From: Saprospiraceae bacterium
Lineage (GTDB): Bacteria; Bacteroidota; Bacteroidia; Chitinophagales; Saprospiraceae
DNA length: 64,000 bases
NCBI GenBank assembly: GCA_020631355.1
Contig: JAHDHL010000004.1
Span: forward strand, 124,001 to 188,000
Direction: 5' to 3'
Shown: positions 36,401 through 45,116 of the stretch, in pieces
How the letters are laid out: the number at the start of each line of letters is the position of its first letter
Numbering within the stretch: the stretch's first letter is position 1
Notes under the pieces: generated by a model
Databases searched by the model: none
What the model saw: only the letters and a program-made list of their open reading frames with translations
Told to the model about the DNA's origin: nothing
Position numbers and translations under genes: made by a program

Positions 36401-38843
36401 CTGGTTCTTTTCTGATTCTCAATCTATCCACCTTGACCGTTGCAACGGTTCTTGTGATTTCCTTTTCCTCCTCAACGGTTTTGAATCTTTGGTTGATTGA
36501 AACGTTCTTATCCTCTACTCCATTCAGAGTACCTGCTCCTCCGAATACCCAACCGATGAATCCGTCATTGGTTCCTACCTGATACCAATAGTCGGTTTTC
36601 ATCACACCATTGACCATTTTCCTTGTTGTCGTTGGTGATTTTACATTCAGATATTTTACAGTCTCACCACTGAAAAGATTGGTGATGGGTGTTGTTCCTC
36701 CCGGAGCACTCATTACCTCCTCGTTATTCACAATGGATTTAAAAGCTCCCTGTCTGATTTGATGGATGATATTACCATCAGGACTATCCCTTCTTAATTT
36801 TAAATATAAATCCAAGAATGAGAGATAGGATTTACTAGCAATGGCATCATCATTACTAATTAATACTTTTCCGAGGAAATTATAATAAACAGCATCTATC
36901 TTCATTGGATAAGGCAAACCATTTGCAGCGGGATGCTCCCAATGATATCTCAATAAATTATATGCCCACCAATATTCAATTTCTGCAGTAATATATTTTG
37001 AAAATCCTCTTGAGAATTTTTGCTTTTCAGAAAAATCATATTGATGATAAAAATTCCATTTTTTCCTACGGATTTTATCCATTAAAAATCGATAATTAGA
37101 TGGTTGCTGATTTACAATTTTATTGTAAACCTCATTATCATCATAATTAACAAATTCCATATTTAATTGATGCAGAAAATTATTTTGCGGACCGCAATCC
37201 CCATCAAAAGTCAAACTATTTAAAAAAGAATTTCCTTTGAAATTAATTTTTAAATGGTCACCCGGTTCAATAAATATTTCTGCTTCCTTACCATCATAAA
37301 TTAATTTAGCCATGGTAGGACGAGCAATATCAAATACTAAATCAAATTCATTTCTTGAATTAAGATTTAATGTCAATGATTCTTCCTCAAATGAAAATCT
37401 ATTTTTATAAAAAACCACATCTATGGACTTCGAAGTAGGATTTTCCACTACCCCTTTTAATTCCGTGCTTTTGGGTATTCCCATAGCATATGTCGTGGAA
37501 CGGGGCAGTGCTCGCTTAAGCATGGGGTTGGAATTAACCGGTGTACTTGTCCTTGGTCTCTGAGTAGTTGAGCTGGAGGAATTACTAGCGACGGAAGTTG
37601 CAGTTGAGGGAGTACTACCGAATTTCCTTGAGAAATCCTCCTCTATGCAAGCCTTGAATTGGGGGTTTTTGGAAGTATTCAAAAATGCATCAAAATCTGC
37701 TTGGGTATAAGGCAATGAACCATTCCTTACACTTTTATGCAATTCTTTCGCTACATAAAATTCAAGTACCTCACCTTTCAAATGCTTTCCTGCATCATTA
37801 TATTTCCCTGCTCTGGATATTTTACCCAAATCAGAATCATCTGCACTTTTCACAAAATCAATTCCACCTTCGATAATCCAACCAATTTGTCCGGAAGCAG
37901 TCCTTACCTTAATCCAAGGTGTTGTTATTTTTTTCCCTCTGGTATAAACTTGTGAAGTTACAGAAGAACGGTCTTTTAAATATTCAAGAATTTCACCATT
38001 CGTTACCGTACCGATTTTTGCACCTGTTTTAGGTTCATCACGAAGTGTCAGACTATTTGATTCTACCCTTACATTATATTTTTTCAAAGCCTCACTTCCG
38101 TGATCTTTTCTGTAGGATAAATATTCGTCAATAAATTTGTGATAATTCTTATTATTTAATCCATTAGGATTCTGAACAGGCACCTTATCCAAAAAAGTAT
38201 AATAACTTTTAGGTAAGACAACCGGACCGGGTTTCAAATTCGCCTTAGGATTTTCAAAACGATATCGCAATAAATTATAAGCCCACTTATAATCTATTTC
38301 TGATTTTAAATAATTCCTAAAATGATATGAAATTCCCGTTATTGAATTTTTCTGGAAAAATAAAAACATTTCTTTATGGACATTATCCATATAAGATCGA
38401 TAATCGGAATGGCTTTTATGGGCCATTTCGTAGATAAAGAAATTATCGGTGTATTTACCGAATTCCTTTTCATAAAAATCAAGGACCTTATTATTACTGC
38501 TTCCTTTTCCAGAAAAAGAAAAGGTATATTCAAATTGACGAGCGTCAAAATTTATATTCAGATTATCTCCGGGCTCAATAAATAACTGCTTCGTTTTTGA
38601 ACCATAACGAACCTCTACGATTTTAGGCTTGTCAATATCCAAGTCAGAAGTAAATTCATTCGCACCATTGAGTGCAATTACATTTTCCTTGACTACCCCG
38701 GATACCAAATCATTTTCCCAAAGAAAACTCACGGAATAAAAATCCGGATTTTTCACCTCTCCCGAAATCGTAGTTGTTTGTGCAGTTATTTGGAGTACGA
38801 ATATAAGAGATAATATTATTGATATTAAAATATGTCTTATCAT
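33432..38843 (-). CDS. Giant three-module protein: DUF4369-like/helical repeats, SH3 domains, coiled coil and TlpA-type thioredoxin (1803 aa)
   Basis: Signal peptide 1-22. Three modules repeat: a beta-sandwich with LFIEPGDNLNINF (88-99), IFIEPGDHLKINF (523-535) and LFIEPGNNINVEF (1427-1439); a helical part with IDYKWAYNLLRYRFENP (183-199), IEYWWAYNLLRYHWEHP (622-638) and IDYWYAYNLTNYRWEHP (1522-1538); then a helical tail. Between helical part and tail, modules 1 and 2 carry bacterial SH3-type domains (about 258-330, 695-775, 800-875), each ending in (G)WIIEGG or GWVFGG. An Ala/Glu/Lys coiled coil fills 963-1240. Module 3 ends in a TlpA/ResA-type thioredoxin (1658-1800) with WCTPC at 1696-1700 and the cis-Pro in KQLPSAF. 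Likely periplasmic, thiol oxidoreductase, probably peptidoglycan- or protein-bound through SH3. The gene's N-terminal part is AT-rich. Followed by the SanA-like gene. Confidence 0.85.
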   Translation of the reverse strand: MIRHILISIILSLIFVLQITAQTTTISGEVKNPDFYSVSFLWENDLVSGVVKENVIALNGANEFTSDLDIDKPKIVEVRYGSKTKQLFIEPGDNLNINFDARQFEYTFSFSGKGSSNNKVLDFYEKEFGKYTDNFFIYEMAHKSHSDYRSYMDNVHKEMFLFFQKNSITGISYHFRNYLKSEIDYKWAYNLLRYRFENPKANLKPGPVVLPKSYYTFLDKVPVQNPNGLNNKNYHKFIDEYLSYRKDHGSEALKKYNVRVESNSLTLRDEPKTGAKIGTVTNGEILEYLKDRSSVTSQVYTRGKKITTPWIKVRTASGQIGWIIEGGIDFVKSADDSDLGKISRAGKYNDAGKHLKGEVLEFYVAKELHKSVRNGSLPYTQADFDAFLNTSKNPQFKACIEEDFSRKFGSTPSTATSVASNSSSSTTQRPRTSTPVNSNPMLKRALPRSTTYAMGIPKSTELKGVVENPTSKSIDVVFYKNRFSFEEESLTLNLNSRNEFDLVFDIARPTMAKLIYDGKEAEIFIEPGDHLKINFKGNSFLNSLTFDGDCGPQNNFLHQLNMEFVNYDDNEVYNKIVNQQPSNYRFLMDKIRRKKWNFYHQYDFSEKQKFSRGFSKYITAEIEYWWAYNLLRYHWEHPAANGLPYPMKIDAVYYNFLGKVLISNDDAIASKSYLSFLDLYLKLRRDSPDGNIIHQIRQGAFKSIVNNEEVMSAPGGTTPITNLFSGETVKYLNVKSPTTTRKMVNGVMKTDYWYQVGTNDGFIGWVFGGAGTLNGVEDKNVSINQRFKTVEEEKEITRTVATVKVDRLRIRKEPDLPSALGLANEGEELVYLGRKSVQRYTFTLRGLSYNDHFYKIEAPDGRIGWVFGGGIELEEKKSIQKVYKTVPVEQPTAQTDSNSDMYLTGRALFYSKASDIFWKCQSSEPSEIEQDVKRFINSNPYKEYDVAIQEAFNAALRRDINQEKEDPTEMLAAKQKEEEAKRLAAEAEAKKKAEEEAEALAAKIKAEEEAQKLADIKAQKEKAAEEARLAAEAEVKKKAEEEAARIAEEEKRKEEEAQKLAEIKAAKEKAEEEARLAAETEAKKKAEQEAKRLAKEEAKAKRAAEIAANKEAKRIERQKAQEKKEANAKAVAAAKEAKRLEKEEEQQRKAAEEAARYAAAQEAAIKRRKEKEAAALQKKEAKEARIAAQKEERARIAKEKADREAAEEAARLLAQQQKDAEAQKKKEEEEAKKAAEAAALAGTSTPSSEPDTTPKPIETSTNLTATEMPSTVSPSKAVSAPKKNPFQLDDIEECVLDGIALGLTTADAEKQCKEFFEKGFESTKEIGVIDVAEVKTREVRGTLTAAQLLEMIDMTAIEQPKMEVQFSGRITNHRTKLAKVILYPDPVSMREVTYNLYVKPDGTFSTKLIITGPTIGKMEYGARIVELFIEPGNNINVEFSASDFLNSLRFNGTGGEHNNFLKELRTKFTNQDKEATGKVYSERNPRAFKNFLKKIHKDKVDFYNTRMPNFSFDFSQYAKASIDYWYAYNLTNYRWEHPLNFNMLSPMTIRDKSYYDFTEDIQVNNSLALPNEYFAQYVDVFLDDKSKEPENLGLTKLELADKYLEGEVQYFYKAQRLASSCRNGQLSDVIFDVKMFMDYCPYQEYKESIKSELRASKTLLPGMSAPDFTLVDVNGKEVSLGDFKGKAVYLDFWATWCTPCTRQISNTTEMRRKFKGQDVVFVYISTDYTENEWRSYVKRHKITGVHLYAKGSLGSGVATDYGVKQLPSAFIIDKEGKIFKNNSMKNPSNYSLTETLRKLSLSN

Positions 38844-38992
38844 TGCCGTTTGTATTCTAACGGTTTAACGTTTCTCCCCCTCCTTACTCAAAATATTCAT
38901 AGTATATATGCCATACAGGTATGCATATGGTAATATACAGAAAATAAGGTTCGATGTCCAATAAATGGACTAATAAATGCCAGAACTTGTCC

Positions 38993-40168
38993 CTAATCGT
39001 ATAGGAACGTTCCCTTTTCATTTACTATACTCACCATCTCTTTCTCAGCATTTTCCACTCGCCCTATAATTTGAGCATCAATATTGAATGATTTTGATAA
39101 ATCAATCAATTCCTTTGCTGTGGTTTCGTTGGTGTAAACCTCAAGTCTGTGTCCCATATTAAACACCTGGTACATTTCTTTATCAGTTGTTCCTGACTCT
39201 TTCTGAATCAAATCAAAAAGAGGTGGGGTTGGGAAAAGATTGTCCTTAATGACATGCTTTCCCTTTATGAATTTTTGCACTTTGGTTTGTGCCCCTCCGG
39301 TACAGTGTATCATCCCATGAATGGATTGTTTATCCAATTCCAACATTTTCAATATTAAAGGGATGTAAGTACGTGTTGGGGACAAGACCAATTTGCCTAC
39401 ATTAATCTCCTCTCCGTTAATTGTAACCGTATCATCTAATTGCTTGCTTCCTGTGAAGATGACCTCCCTTGGTGTATTCGGGTCATAACTATCCGGAAAC
39501 TTTTCTGCATACAATTTAGAAAAGACGTCATGTCTGGCCGAAGTGAGTCCGTTACTTCCCATTCCACCATTGTACTCATCCTCATAAGAAGCGGTTCCAT
39601 ATGATGCAAAACCCACAACGACATCGCCGGCTTGTACGTCATTAATCACCAAATCCGAACGTTTCATTCTTGCGAATGTGGTATACCCCACATCGATGGT
39701 ACGAACGATATCACCAACATCGGCAGTTTCTCCTCCGGCAAGATGAATTCTTACTCCGTGGTCCGCCATTCTATCACAAAACTCAACTGCAGCATTGATG
39801 ATTGTTGCAATCACATCACCTGGAATCAGATTCTTATTCCTACCAATGGTAGAAGAAAGAACGATATCCTGAACTGCTCCGACACATGCCATATCATCAA
39901 CATTCATCACTATCGCATCCTGTGCGATTCCTTTCCACACACTCAGGTCACCGGTTTCTTTCCAGTACATGTAAGCCAAGCTGGACTTCGTACCTGCGGT
40001 ATCAGCATGCATGATATTGCAATAATCGGAATCCATTCCAACGATATCCGGCAGAATCTTACAAAATGCATTAGGATATAATCCCTTATCCAAATGTTTG
40101 ATTGCCTGATGAACCTCATCCTTGGTAGCTGAAACGCCTCTCAAATCGTAACGATACTTGTCGGCCAT
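38993..40168 (-). CDS. purM: Phosphoribosylformylglycinamidine cyclo-ligase PurM (Bacteroidota type)
   Basis: 391-residue AIR synthase, the fifth step of purine synthesis, ATP-dependent ring closure of FGAM. The PurM fold is clear: HADTAGTKSSLAYMYW, NVDDMACVGA, LAGGETADVGDIVRTIDVG, and later IHCTGGAQTKVQKF. It is longer than the about 345-residue E. coli enzyme, as usual in this phylum. Preceded by an AIR-type promoter element at 40192. Confidence 0.92.
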   Translation of the reverse strand: MADKYRYDLRGVSATKDEVHQAIKHLDKGLYPNAFCKILPDIVGMDSDYCNIMHADTAGTKSSLAYMYWKETGDLSVWKGIAQDAIVMNVDDMACVGAVQDIVLSSTIGRNKNLIPGDVIATIINAAVEFCDRMADHGVRIHLAGGETADVGDIVRTIDVGYTTFARMKRSDLVINDVQAGDVVVGFASYGTASYEDEYNGGMGSNGLTSARHDVFSKLYAEKFPDSYDPNTPREVIFTGSKQLDDTVTINGEEINVGKLVLSPTRTYIPLILKMLELDKQSIHGMIHCTGGAQTKVQKFIKGKHVIKDNLFPTPPLFDLIQKESGTTDKEMYQVFNMGHRLEVYTNETTAKELIDLSKSFNIDAQIIGRVENAEKEMVSIVNEKGTFLYD

Positions 40169-40191
40169 GAATTGCTCTTCTAAATTTGTCG

Positions 40192-40199
40192 CAAAGGTA
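40192..40199 (-). promoter_or_regulatory. Promoter -7 element of purM
   Basis: The minus strand reads TACCTTTG, an exact TAnnTTTG match, 23 bases before the purM ATG at 40168. Confidence 0.45.
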
Positions 40200-40256
40200 C
40201 AATATTGGACACTATAAAAAGAAGCCTTTATACATTTAAGAAAATTTTAATTGGCC

Positions 40257-41465
40257 TTATTTCAGGGGTTTAGCCTCCTCATAAATCCGAAGTAGCTTGC
40301 GGAAGTGTTGTTGGGGGTTATATACCTCTCGGATATGCTGCATTCCATCGATTGTCAGCTGTCTCCTAAATTCGGAATCCGAAAGCAATCTTCTGATACA
40401 ATCCGTCAATTCGGCCGGTTGGTCCGGGTTGAATAACAAGCCTGTTTTCTCATGGACACACCATTCCGGAATCCCTCCCGTATCACTACCAATAACGGCA
40501 GTCCCACTGGCGAGCCCCTCTATACCAATCAGACCGAATTGCTCCATATCCAAGGAGGGAACCACAAGTATATTCGCATTATTATAATATTCCCCTATGC
40601 GCTTATAATCCACGAATCCCAATGCCCTTATAAAATCAATTCGTTCCCGATCCAATCTTTCCCTAATGATTTCCAACTGGGACCCAGTCCCTACAATCAA
40701 CAACTGTAGTTCAGGAAACTCATCCTTGAGTAGTTTTGCAGACTGGATGAGGTTATGAATTCCCTTATTCGTTTCTACCCTACCTACAAATAGTAACACA
40801 TCATCCACTTTTCGTTCCTCATTGAATGACCATTCCGCCTCATCTATGAAAAAAGGGATGAATTCAACATTGTCAAATCCTGCCCGCTCTAAGTAGGACT
40901 TAAGTTTGGAGGAGGGTGCTATGAATGTCTGCACCCTGTTTTGTATGGATTTCCTTTTACGATCATGGGCAAACGGATGTCCCAATCTCTGTTTCCAAGG
41001 AAGACATGATCCTTGAGAACAAATCAGTTGGCAATTATCCTTTCTGGATTTGGTTCCGGGAGTATCATAATACAAGTCAGGATAGTATTGGGATGGACAC
41101 AATAACGTGTAGTCATGAATGGTCTGGACGGTGGGTATCCGAAGTTCTTTCAATGCCTTGGCCAGGGATGCCGTGTAGTATCGGTCATGATGGAGATGCA
41201 CCACGTCCGGCTGTAATTCTTCCAATTTATCCTTTAGTGCCTTGTATGCTTCCGGGTTAAAAAAATACTTGGATTTGAAATAATTGAATTTCCCCTCATT
41301 GAAATGGGGCAATACATGATGGTTGATATCCGTAGGTTCTTGATTGCCATGAGCCAACCAATGCACCTCCTGCTCCCATCCAGGCAGTTTGGACAGGAGT
41401 TCCAGACAATATGTCTCGGCACCTCCCAGATGTTGGTAAGTATCATTGTATAATACTATTCTCAA
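40257..41465 (-). CDS. Glycosyltransferase family 4
   Basis: 402-residue GT-B glycosyltransferase. N-terminal domain with [20 protein letters not shown] and [19 protein letters not shown]; a Cys cluster [16 protein letters not shown] (about 145-160) typical of some GT4 enzymes; C-terminal donor site with [38 protein letters not shown] (E-x7-E type) and [15 protein letters not shown]. The only in-frame start is TTG at 41465 because a TGA lies three codons before it. The sugar acceptor is unknown; likely surface polysaccharide. Confidence 0.9.
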   Translation of the reverse strand: MRIVLYNDTYQHLGGAETYCLELLSKLPGWEQEVHWLAHGNQEPTDINHHVLPHFNEGKFNYFKSKYFFNPEAYKALKDKLEELQPDVVHLHHDRYYTASLAKALKELRIPTVQTIHDYTLLCPSQYYPDLYYDTPGTKSRKDNCQLICSQGSCLPWKQRLGHPFAHDRKRKSIQNRVQTFIAPSSKLKSYLERAGFDNVEFIPFFIDEAEWSFNEERKVDDVLLFVGRVETNKGIHNLIQSAKLLKDEFPELQLLIVGTGSQLEIIRERLDRERIDFIRALGFVDYKRIGEYYNNANILVVPSLDMEQFGLIGIEGLASGTAVIGSDTGGIPEWCVHEKTGLLFNPDQPAELTDCIRRLLSDSEFRRQLTIDGMQHIREVYNPQQHFRKLLRIYEEAKPLK

Positions 41466-41503
41466 GGCAAGTCAGGATATTTGTTGAACAAAATGGCTTT
41501 CAA

Positions 41504-41536
41504 TTTGAATCCAAATGGACTAAGAAGCTATCTTTG
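41504..41536 (+). promoter_or_regulatory. Promoter of pyrD
   Basis: TTTG (41504-41507), 21-base spacer, then TATCTTTG (41529-41536): a full Bacteroidota promoter. Transcription would start near 41543, about 12 bases before the GTG at 41555, which supports that start. Confidence 0.7.
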
Positions 41537-41554
41537 CGCCAAAATACTACAGCT

Positions 41555-42589
41555 GTGTATAAAATATTCATAAAGCCGTTCCTCTTTTTGCTTTCTCCTG
41601 AAAAAGCCCACCATTTTACGTTAAGTATGCTCAAGATAGTTTTGGCCATCCCTTTGGTGAGTCAGATTTTCAGAAGTATGCACCGGGTCGAGGATCAACG
41701 TTTGGAACGGGAAGTTATGGGATTAAAATTCCTGAATCCGGTGGGATTGGCAGCAGGATTCGATAAGGATGGTAAACACTACCACGCCATGTCTTCCTTG
41801 GGATTCGGTTTTATTGAAATTGGGACGGTAACACCCAAGGCACAGGTAGGGAACCCGCAGCCCCGACTTTTCAGATTACCAGCTGATGAAGCGTTGATTA
41901 ATCGCATGGGCTTCAATAATGAGGGATTGGATGAAATGGTCAGTAGACTTTCCAAGGAAAAACCAAAGGGGGTCATCATCGGAGGAAATATCGGTAAGAA
42001 TAAGTTGACACCCAACGAGCAAGCAGTGAGGGATTACGAACTAAGTTTTGAGGCCTTATTCCCGCATGTGGATTATTTTGTTGTGAATGTTAGTTCACCT
42101 AATACACCCGGACTCAGGGAACTCCAAAATAAAGAACCACTAACCCGTTTACTGACACGTATCCAAGAACTGAATCGGGCCAAGGCCAAGCCAAAACCTA
42201 TCTTATTGAAGATTGCTCCGGATATGACCAATGAACAGCTGGACGATGTCATAGGGATTGTTCAGGATACGGGCATGGAAGGTATCATTGCTACGAATAC
42301 CACCATCTCAAGAAACGGACTGAATACTTCGGATAATGATATTCAAAACATTGGCAATGGTGGTCTCAGTGGCAAGCCATTGAAGCAGCGTTCGACGGAA
42401 GTCATTCGTTATATCAATGAGAAAACCCAAGGGAAAATCACCATCATTGGTGTAGGTGGAATCAGCTCAGAAAAAGATGCCTTGGAAAAGTTGGATGCAG
42501 GTGCTGCATTGGTTCAGGTCTATTCAGGTCTTGTATACGAAGGTCCATCCCTTATAAAAAGAATTAACCTTTCCTTACTGAACCGCTAG
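41555..42589 (+). CDS. pyrD: Dihydroorotate dehydrogenase (quinone), class 2
   Basis: 344-residue membrane-associated flavoenzyme of pyrimidine synthesis (dihydroorotate to orotate, electrons to quinone). The N-terminal amphipathic helix ([20 protein letters not shown]) is class 2-specific, followed by the FMN site [30 protein letters not shown], and [14 protein letters not shown] (catalytic Ser region). Start GTG 41555 gives the normal family N-terminus, whereas the frame running to 41411 adds 48 unrelated residues across the promoter. Confidence 0.93.
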   Translation: MYKIFIKPFLFLLSPEKAHHFTLSMLKIVLAIPLVSQIFRSMHRVEDQRLEREVMGLKFLNPVGLAAGFDKDGKHYHAMSSLGFGFIEIGTVTPKAQVGNPQPRLFRLPADEALINRMGFNNEGLDEMVSRLSKEKPKGVIIGGNIGKNKLTPNEQAVRDYELSFEALFPHVDYFVVNVSSPNTPGLRELQNKEPLTRLLTRIQELNRAKAKPKPILLKIAPDMTNEQLDDVIGIVQDTGMEGIIATNTTISRNGLNTSDNDIQNIGNGGLSGKPLKQRSTEVIRYINEKTQGKITIIGVGGISSEKDALEKLDAGAALVQVYSGLVYEGPSLIKRINLSLLNR

Positions 42590-42723
42590 GTTGCAAACAC
42601 ACTGTTGGAAAAACAACTCAGGGAATGCATTGCCATTTTTTGGCATCCTTTTTGGCTTATGCTAACCAAACAATTTGATGACACATTTACCCTTACCTCC
42701 CTGTATCATTAAATTGCTTTGCC

Positions 42724-42882
42724 ATGTTTGCACTATCAATCATTTTTGTCATTACCATAATAAATCTCTTTAAGATGATAACTGAAAACGGTACTGTTTT
42801 CTATAAGGATATCCGTTTCTGGGTCGTATTAGTTTCACTGATTACCCTTATCGTGATAACAGCCAATTCGCAAACCATCTAG
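42724..42882 (+). CDS. Predicted 52-residue membrane protein
   Basis: ATG 42724 opens MFALSIIFVITIINLFKMIT, then ENGTVFYKDIRFW, then VVLVSLITLIVITANSQTI and a TAG. Two membrane helices around a polar hairpin, with hydrophobic codon pattern of a real gene, in an otherwise empty 300-base gap. Family not recognised. Confidence 0.5.
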   Translation: MFALSIIFVITIINLFKMITENGTVFYKDIRFWVVLVSLITLIVITANSQTI

Positions 42883-42894
42883 ACCTGGTTTGGT

Positions 42895-43344
42895 TTAGGA
42901 TTGTTCGACATTCATAACACGAGTGTCCTTGGTTCGGAACCATCTAATCACCCAATACAGCAACAAACCTACCGGCCCAGCCATAAGGGTCAATACCAAG
43001 CAGGGTATTAATATATAGTGAGGTATCTTGTTCTTTTGTGAATCGGTATATTCCCACGTCCCGACCAACAAATCGAACGAAAGATAATGCAGCCAACCGA
43101 CCAAAACGGCTTCTTTTTGGGAGAAAAGTCCAAGTAGTCCATCCAATGTAGAGAAATCGGAGAATGTATCGGCTTCAAAGACCAATATGAATAATATCAG
43201 GTATGCGAGGGCAAACAGTACAGGAAAGAATAAACCCAATATAATCTTTTTAGTCCATTTCCATCCCGGAGCGACCATCATCAACAACCACGGAAGTAGT
43301 ACCAATGTATTCGCCCACTGATAAGCCGTATCCACCCAATCCAT
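42895..43344 (-). CDS. ABA4-like family membrane protein
   Basis: 149-residue protein with four membrane helices of the DUF4281/ABA4-like family, named for a plant plastid protein needed for neoxanthin formation. The family core is visible as VGWLHYLSFDLLVGTWEYTD (about 82-101), with LPWLLMMVAPGWKWTKK before and GPVGLLLYWVIRW after. Its ATG overlaps the nadC stop as TAATG, so its translation is coupled to nadC. Role in bacteria unknown. Confidence 0.78.
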   Translation of the reverse strand: MDWVDTAYQWANTLVLLPWLLMMVAPGWKWTKKIILGLFFPVLFALAYLILFILVFEADTFSDFSTLDGLLGLFSQKEAVLVGWLHYLSFDLLVGTWEYTDSQKNKIPHYILIPCLVLTLMAGPVGLLLYWVIRWFRTKDTRVMNVEQS

Positions 43345-44198
43345 TATCGCTTTATCTTGAGACTAAGGTCCAAACTCCTGATGGAATGTGTCAATTCACC
43401 AACGGAAACGAAATCCACTCCTGTCATTGCATACTTTCTTATGGTATGTAAATTGATTCCACCGGAACATTCTGTCTCGAATCGCCCGCCAATGATATTC
43501 ACAGCTTCCTTGGCCAAGGGAATTTCGAAGTTATCCAACATAATACGATCCACACCTCCTATTTCAAGCACTTGGTATAATTCTACAAGATTCCTTACCT
43601 CAACCGTAATGGCTAAATCCAAATTCTTTTCCTTGAGGTACTGGTGTGTTCTTTCTACGGCCTGCTTCATTCCTCCTGCAGCATCCACATGATTATCCTT
43701 AATCATAATCCTATCGTACAAGCCATCCCTGTAATTGGTGCATCCTCCTATCCTGACTGCTTCCTTTTCCAAAAAACGAATCAGTGGTGTAGTCTTGCGA
43801 GTATCCAACACCTGGGTTCCGAGTCCCTCTACCTCATCAGCAAACCTACGGGCATGTGTGGCTATGCCACTCATGCGTTGCATCGTGTTCAATACCAAGC
43901 GTTCTGCTTTCAACAAGCACTGTGCCTTGGAAGTCACCTCAAAAGCTACCTCTCCCTCCTCGATGTGATCGCCATCATTCTTGAAGGGTTTGAATTCAAC
44001 ATCAGGGTCGACATGCTTAAATATGGCCTCGGCCACTTTCATCCCAGCCAAAACACCTACATCCTTAACCAACAGTTTGGCAGTATCCATCTTATCAGGA
44101 CTAATACAGGCCAATGATGTATGGTCGCCATCCTTGATATCCTCATCTAATCCGCGGATAATGAAATCTTGTAGTTGTGAATTGATTGTACCTGACAT
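43344..44198 (-). CDS. nadC: Nicotinate-nucleotide pyrophosphorylase (carboxylating)
   Basis: 284-residue quinolinate phosphoribosyltransferase of NAD synthesis. Signatures: LNTMQRMSGIATHARRFAD, LDTRKTTPLIRFLEKEAV, IGGCTNYRDGLYDRIMIKDN and ECSGGINLHTIRKYAMTGVD. Length is normal. Translationally coupled to the ABA4-like gene. Confidence 0.95.
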   Translation of the reverse strand: MSGTINSQLQDFIIRGLDEDIKDGDHTSLACISPDKMDTAKLLVKDVGVLAGMKVAEAIFKHVDPDVEFKPFKNDGDHIEEGEVAFEVTSKAQCLLKAERLVLNTMQRMSGIATHARRFADEVEGLGTQVLDTRKTTPLIRFLEKEAVRIGGCTNYRDGLYDRIMIKDNHVDAAGGMKQAVERTHQYLKEKNLDLAITVEVRNLVELYQVLEIGGVDRIMLDNFEIPLAKEAVNIIGGRFETECSGGINLHTIRKYAMTGVDFVSVGELTHSIRSLDLSLKIKR

Positions 44199-44377
44199 TT
44201 TAATGATTTAGGTGATGAAGTGGTTTGAAATCGTTAATTGGAATAAAAGCGGAACAAAAATGGGAGAATTTATAGGATTAGTCAAGGTATGCCCGACAGT
44301 ATTTATCATCGTAATGTAATATCAATGGGGCCCATCCTTATTTCACCCCCTTATCCAAACCTTCCCAAAATAAAAAA

Positions 44378-44403
44378 CGAATAGGCCCACTTGGACCTAT
44401 TCG
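44378..44403. terminator. Hairpin between nadC region and DUF4783 gene
   Basis: CGAATAGG (44378-44385) and CCTATTCG (44396-44403) with an inner CC/GG pair; A-run on the left gives T6 on the minus exit. Terminator of the DUF4783 gene. Confidence 0.7.
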
Positions 44404-44475
44404 AATTATATCAATTTATACTTTCAGTATTTGGAATGCCTATGGGCTGGGACAACAATCTGTCCTAATCATAGG

Positions 44476-44865
44476 TTACTCCTCGATTCGAAGTTCTTCG
44501 ATTTGATAAGAATCCCCTACCTCCTTGAGGTAAATGTAGATTCTGTATGTTTCGCTTCCCGCTACCAAATCACCGATAACGTAATGGGAATCCTCTCCCT
44601 TGGAAGTACCCTTGTGTACCTGACTAAAGGACTTGGGTTTGTGGCTAGCAAAAAAGTTTGCCAGTAATTTTTCAGCTTCATCCTTTGCATACATATCCTC
44701 ATCATCCACTATTGCCAACTCCACATCATCCGCAAAATAAGAAGCCAAGGTGGTGGCGTCGCCAGACCTCAATGCTTTGGTAATACCTGTCATATCAGGC
44801 AAACCCTCAACCATCGGTGTCACGACCATTACCAAACAGATTAAAAGGCTTTTCATGATATTCAT
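44476..44865 (-). CDS. DUF4783 family exported protein
   Basis: 129 residues, start MNIMKSLLICLVMVVTPMVEG (signal peptide; Met4 is an alternative). The mature part, ITKALRSGDATTLASYFADD through YIYLKEVGDSYQIEELRIEE, is the NTF2-like DUF4783 fold common in Bacteroidota, where a helix pair, FADD turn and curved sheet form a small binding cavity. No catalytic role assigned in the family. Confidence 0.85.
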   Translation of the reverse strand: MNIMKSLLICLVMVVTPMVEGLPDMTGITKALRSGDATTLASYFADDVELAIVDDEDMYAKDEAEKLLANFFASHKPKSFSQVHKGTSKGEDSHYVIGDLVAGSETYRIYIYLKEVGDSYQIEELRIEE

Positions 44866-45058
44866 TTGTTTTATGAACTAATAGTTTATCTACCTGACTA
44901 ATAAACAGCACTTTATGATAGATAATTTGTAGCACATAGGCTATTAAGTGTAGTAATTCTCTATAAAAATAATGTTTAGTTCTACCCTTTTAACGAAGAA
45001 TCTCACAAAAGATTCACCATTTCACAAATTCTTAACTTAAACATCGGCGCATTTAACG

Positions 45059-45089
45059 TTTGGAATCCTTGCTTGAGTATGTACTTTTG
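45059..45089 (+). promoter_or_regulatory. Promoter of gpmI
   Basis: TTTG (45059-45062), 19-base spacer, TACTTTTG (45082-45089), 28 bases before the gpmI ATG. Confidence 0.7.
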
Positions 45090-45116
45090 TAAGAAATGTG
45101 AAAATTTTTCCGATAT

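Noticed and set aside
38881-38992. Imperfect inverted repeat downstream of purM (GTATATATGCC / GGTAATATAC; GTCCA / TGGAC)
   Set aside because: Stems are short or mismatched and lack a U-run, so a terminator cannot be supported.
41411-41554. N-terminal extension of pyrD by 48 codons
   Set aside because: Covers the pyrD promoter, overlaps the divergent glycosyltransferase gene and is unlike the family N-terminus.
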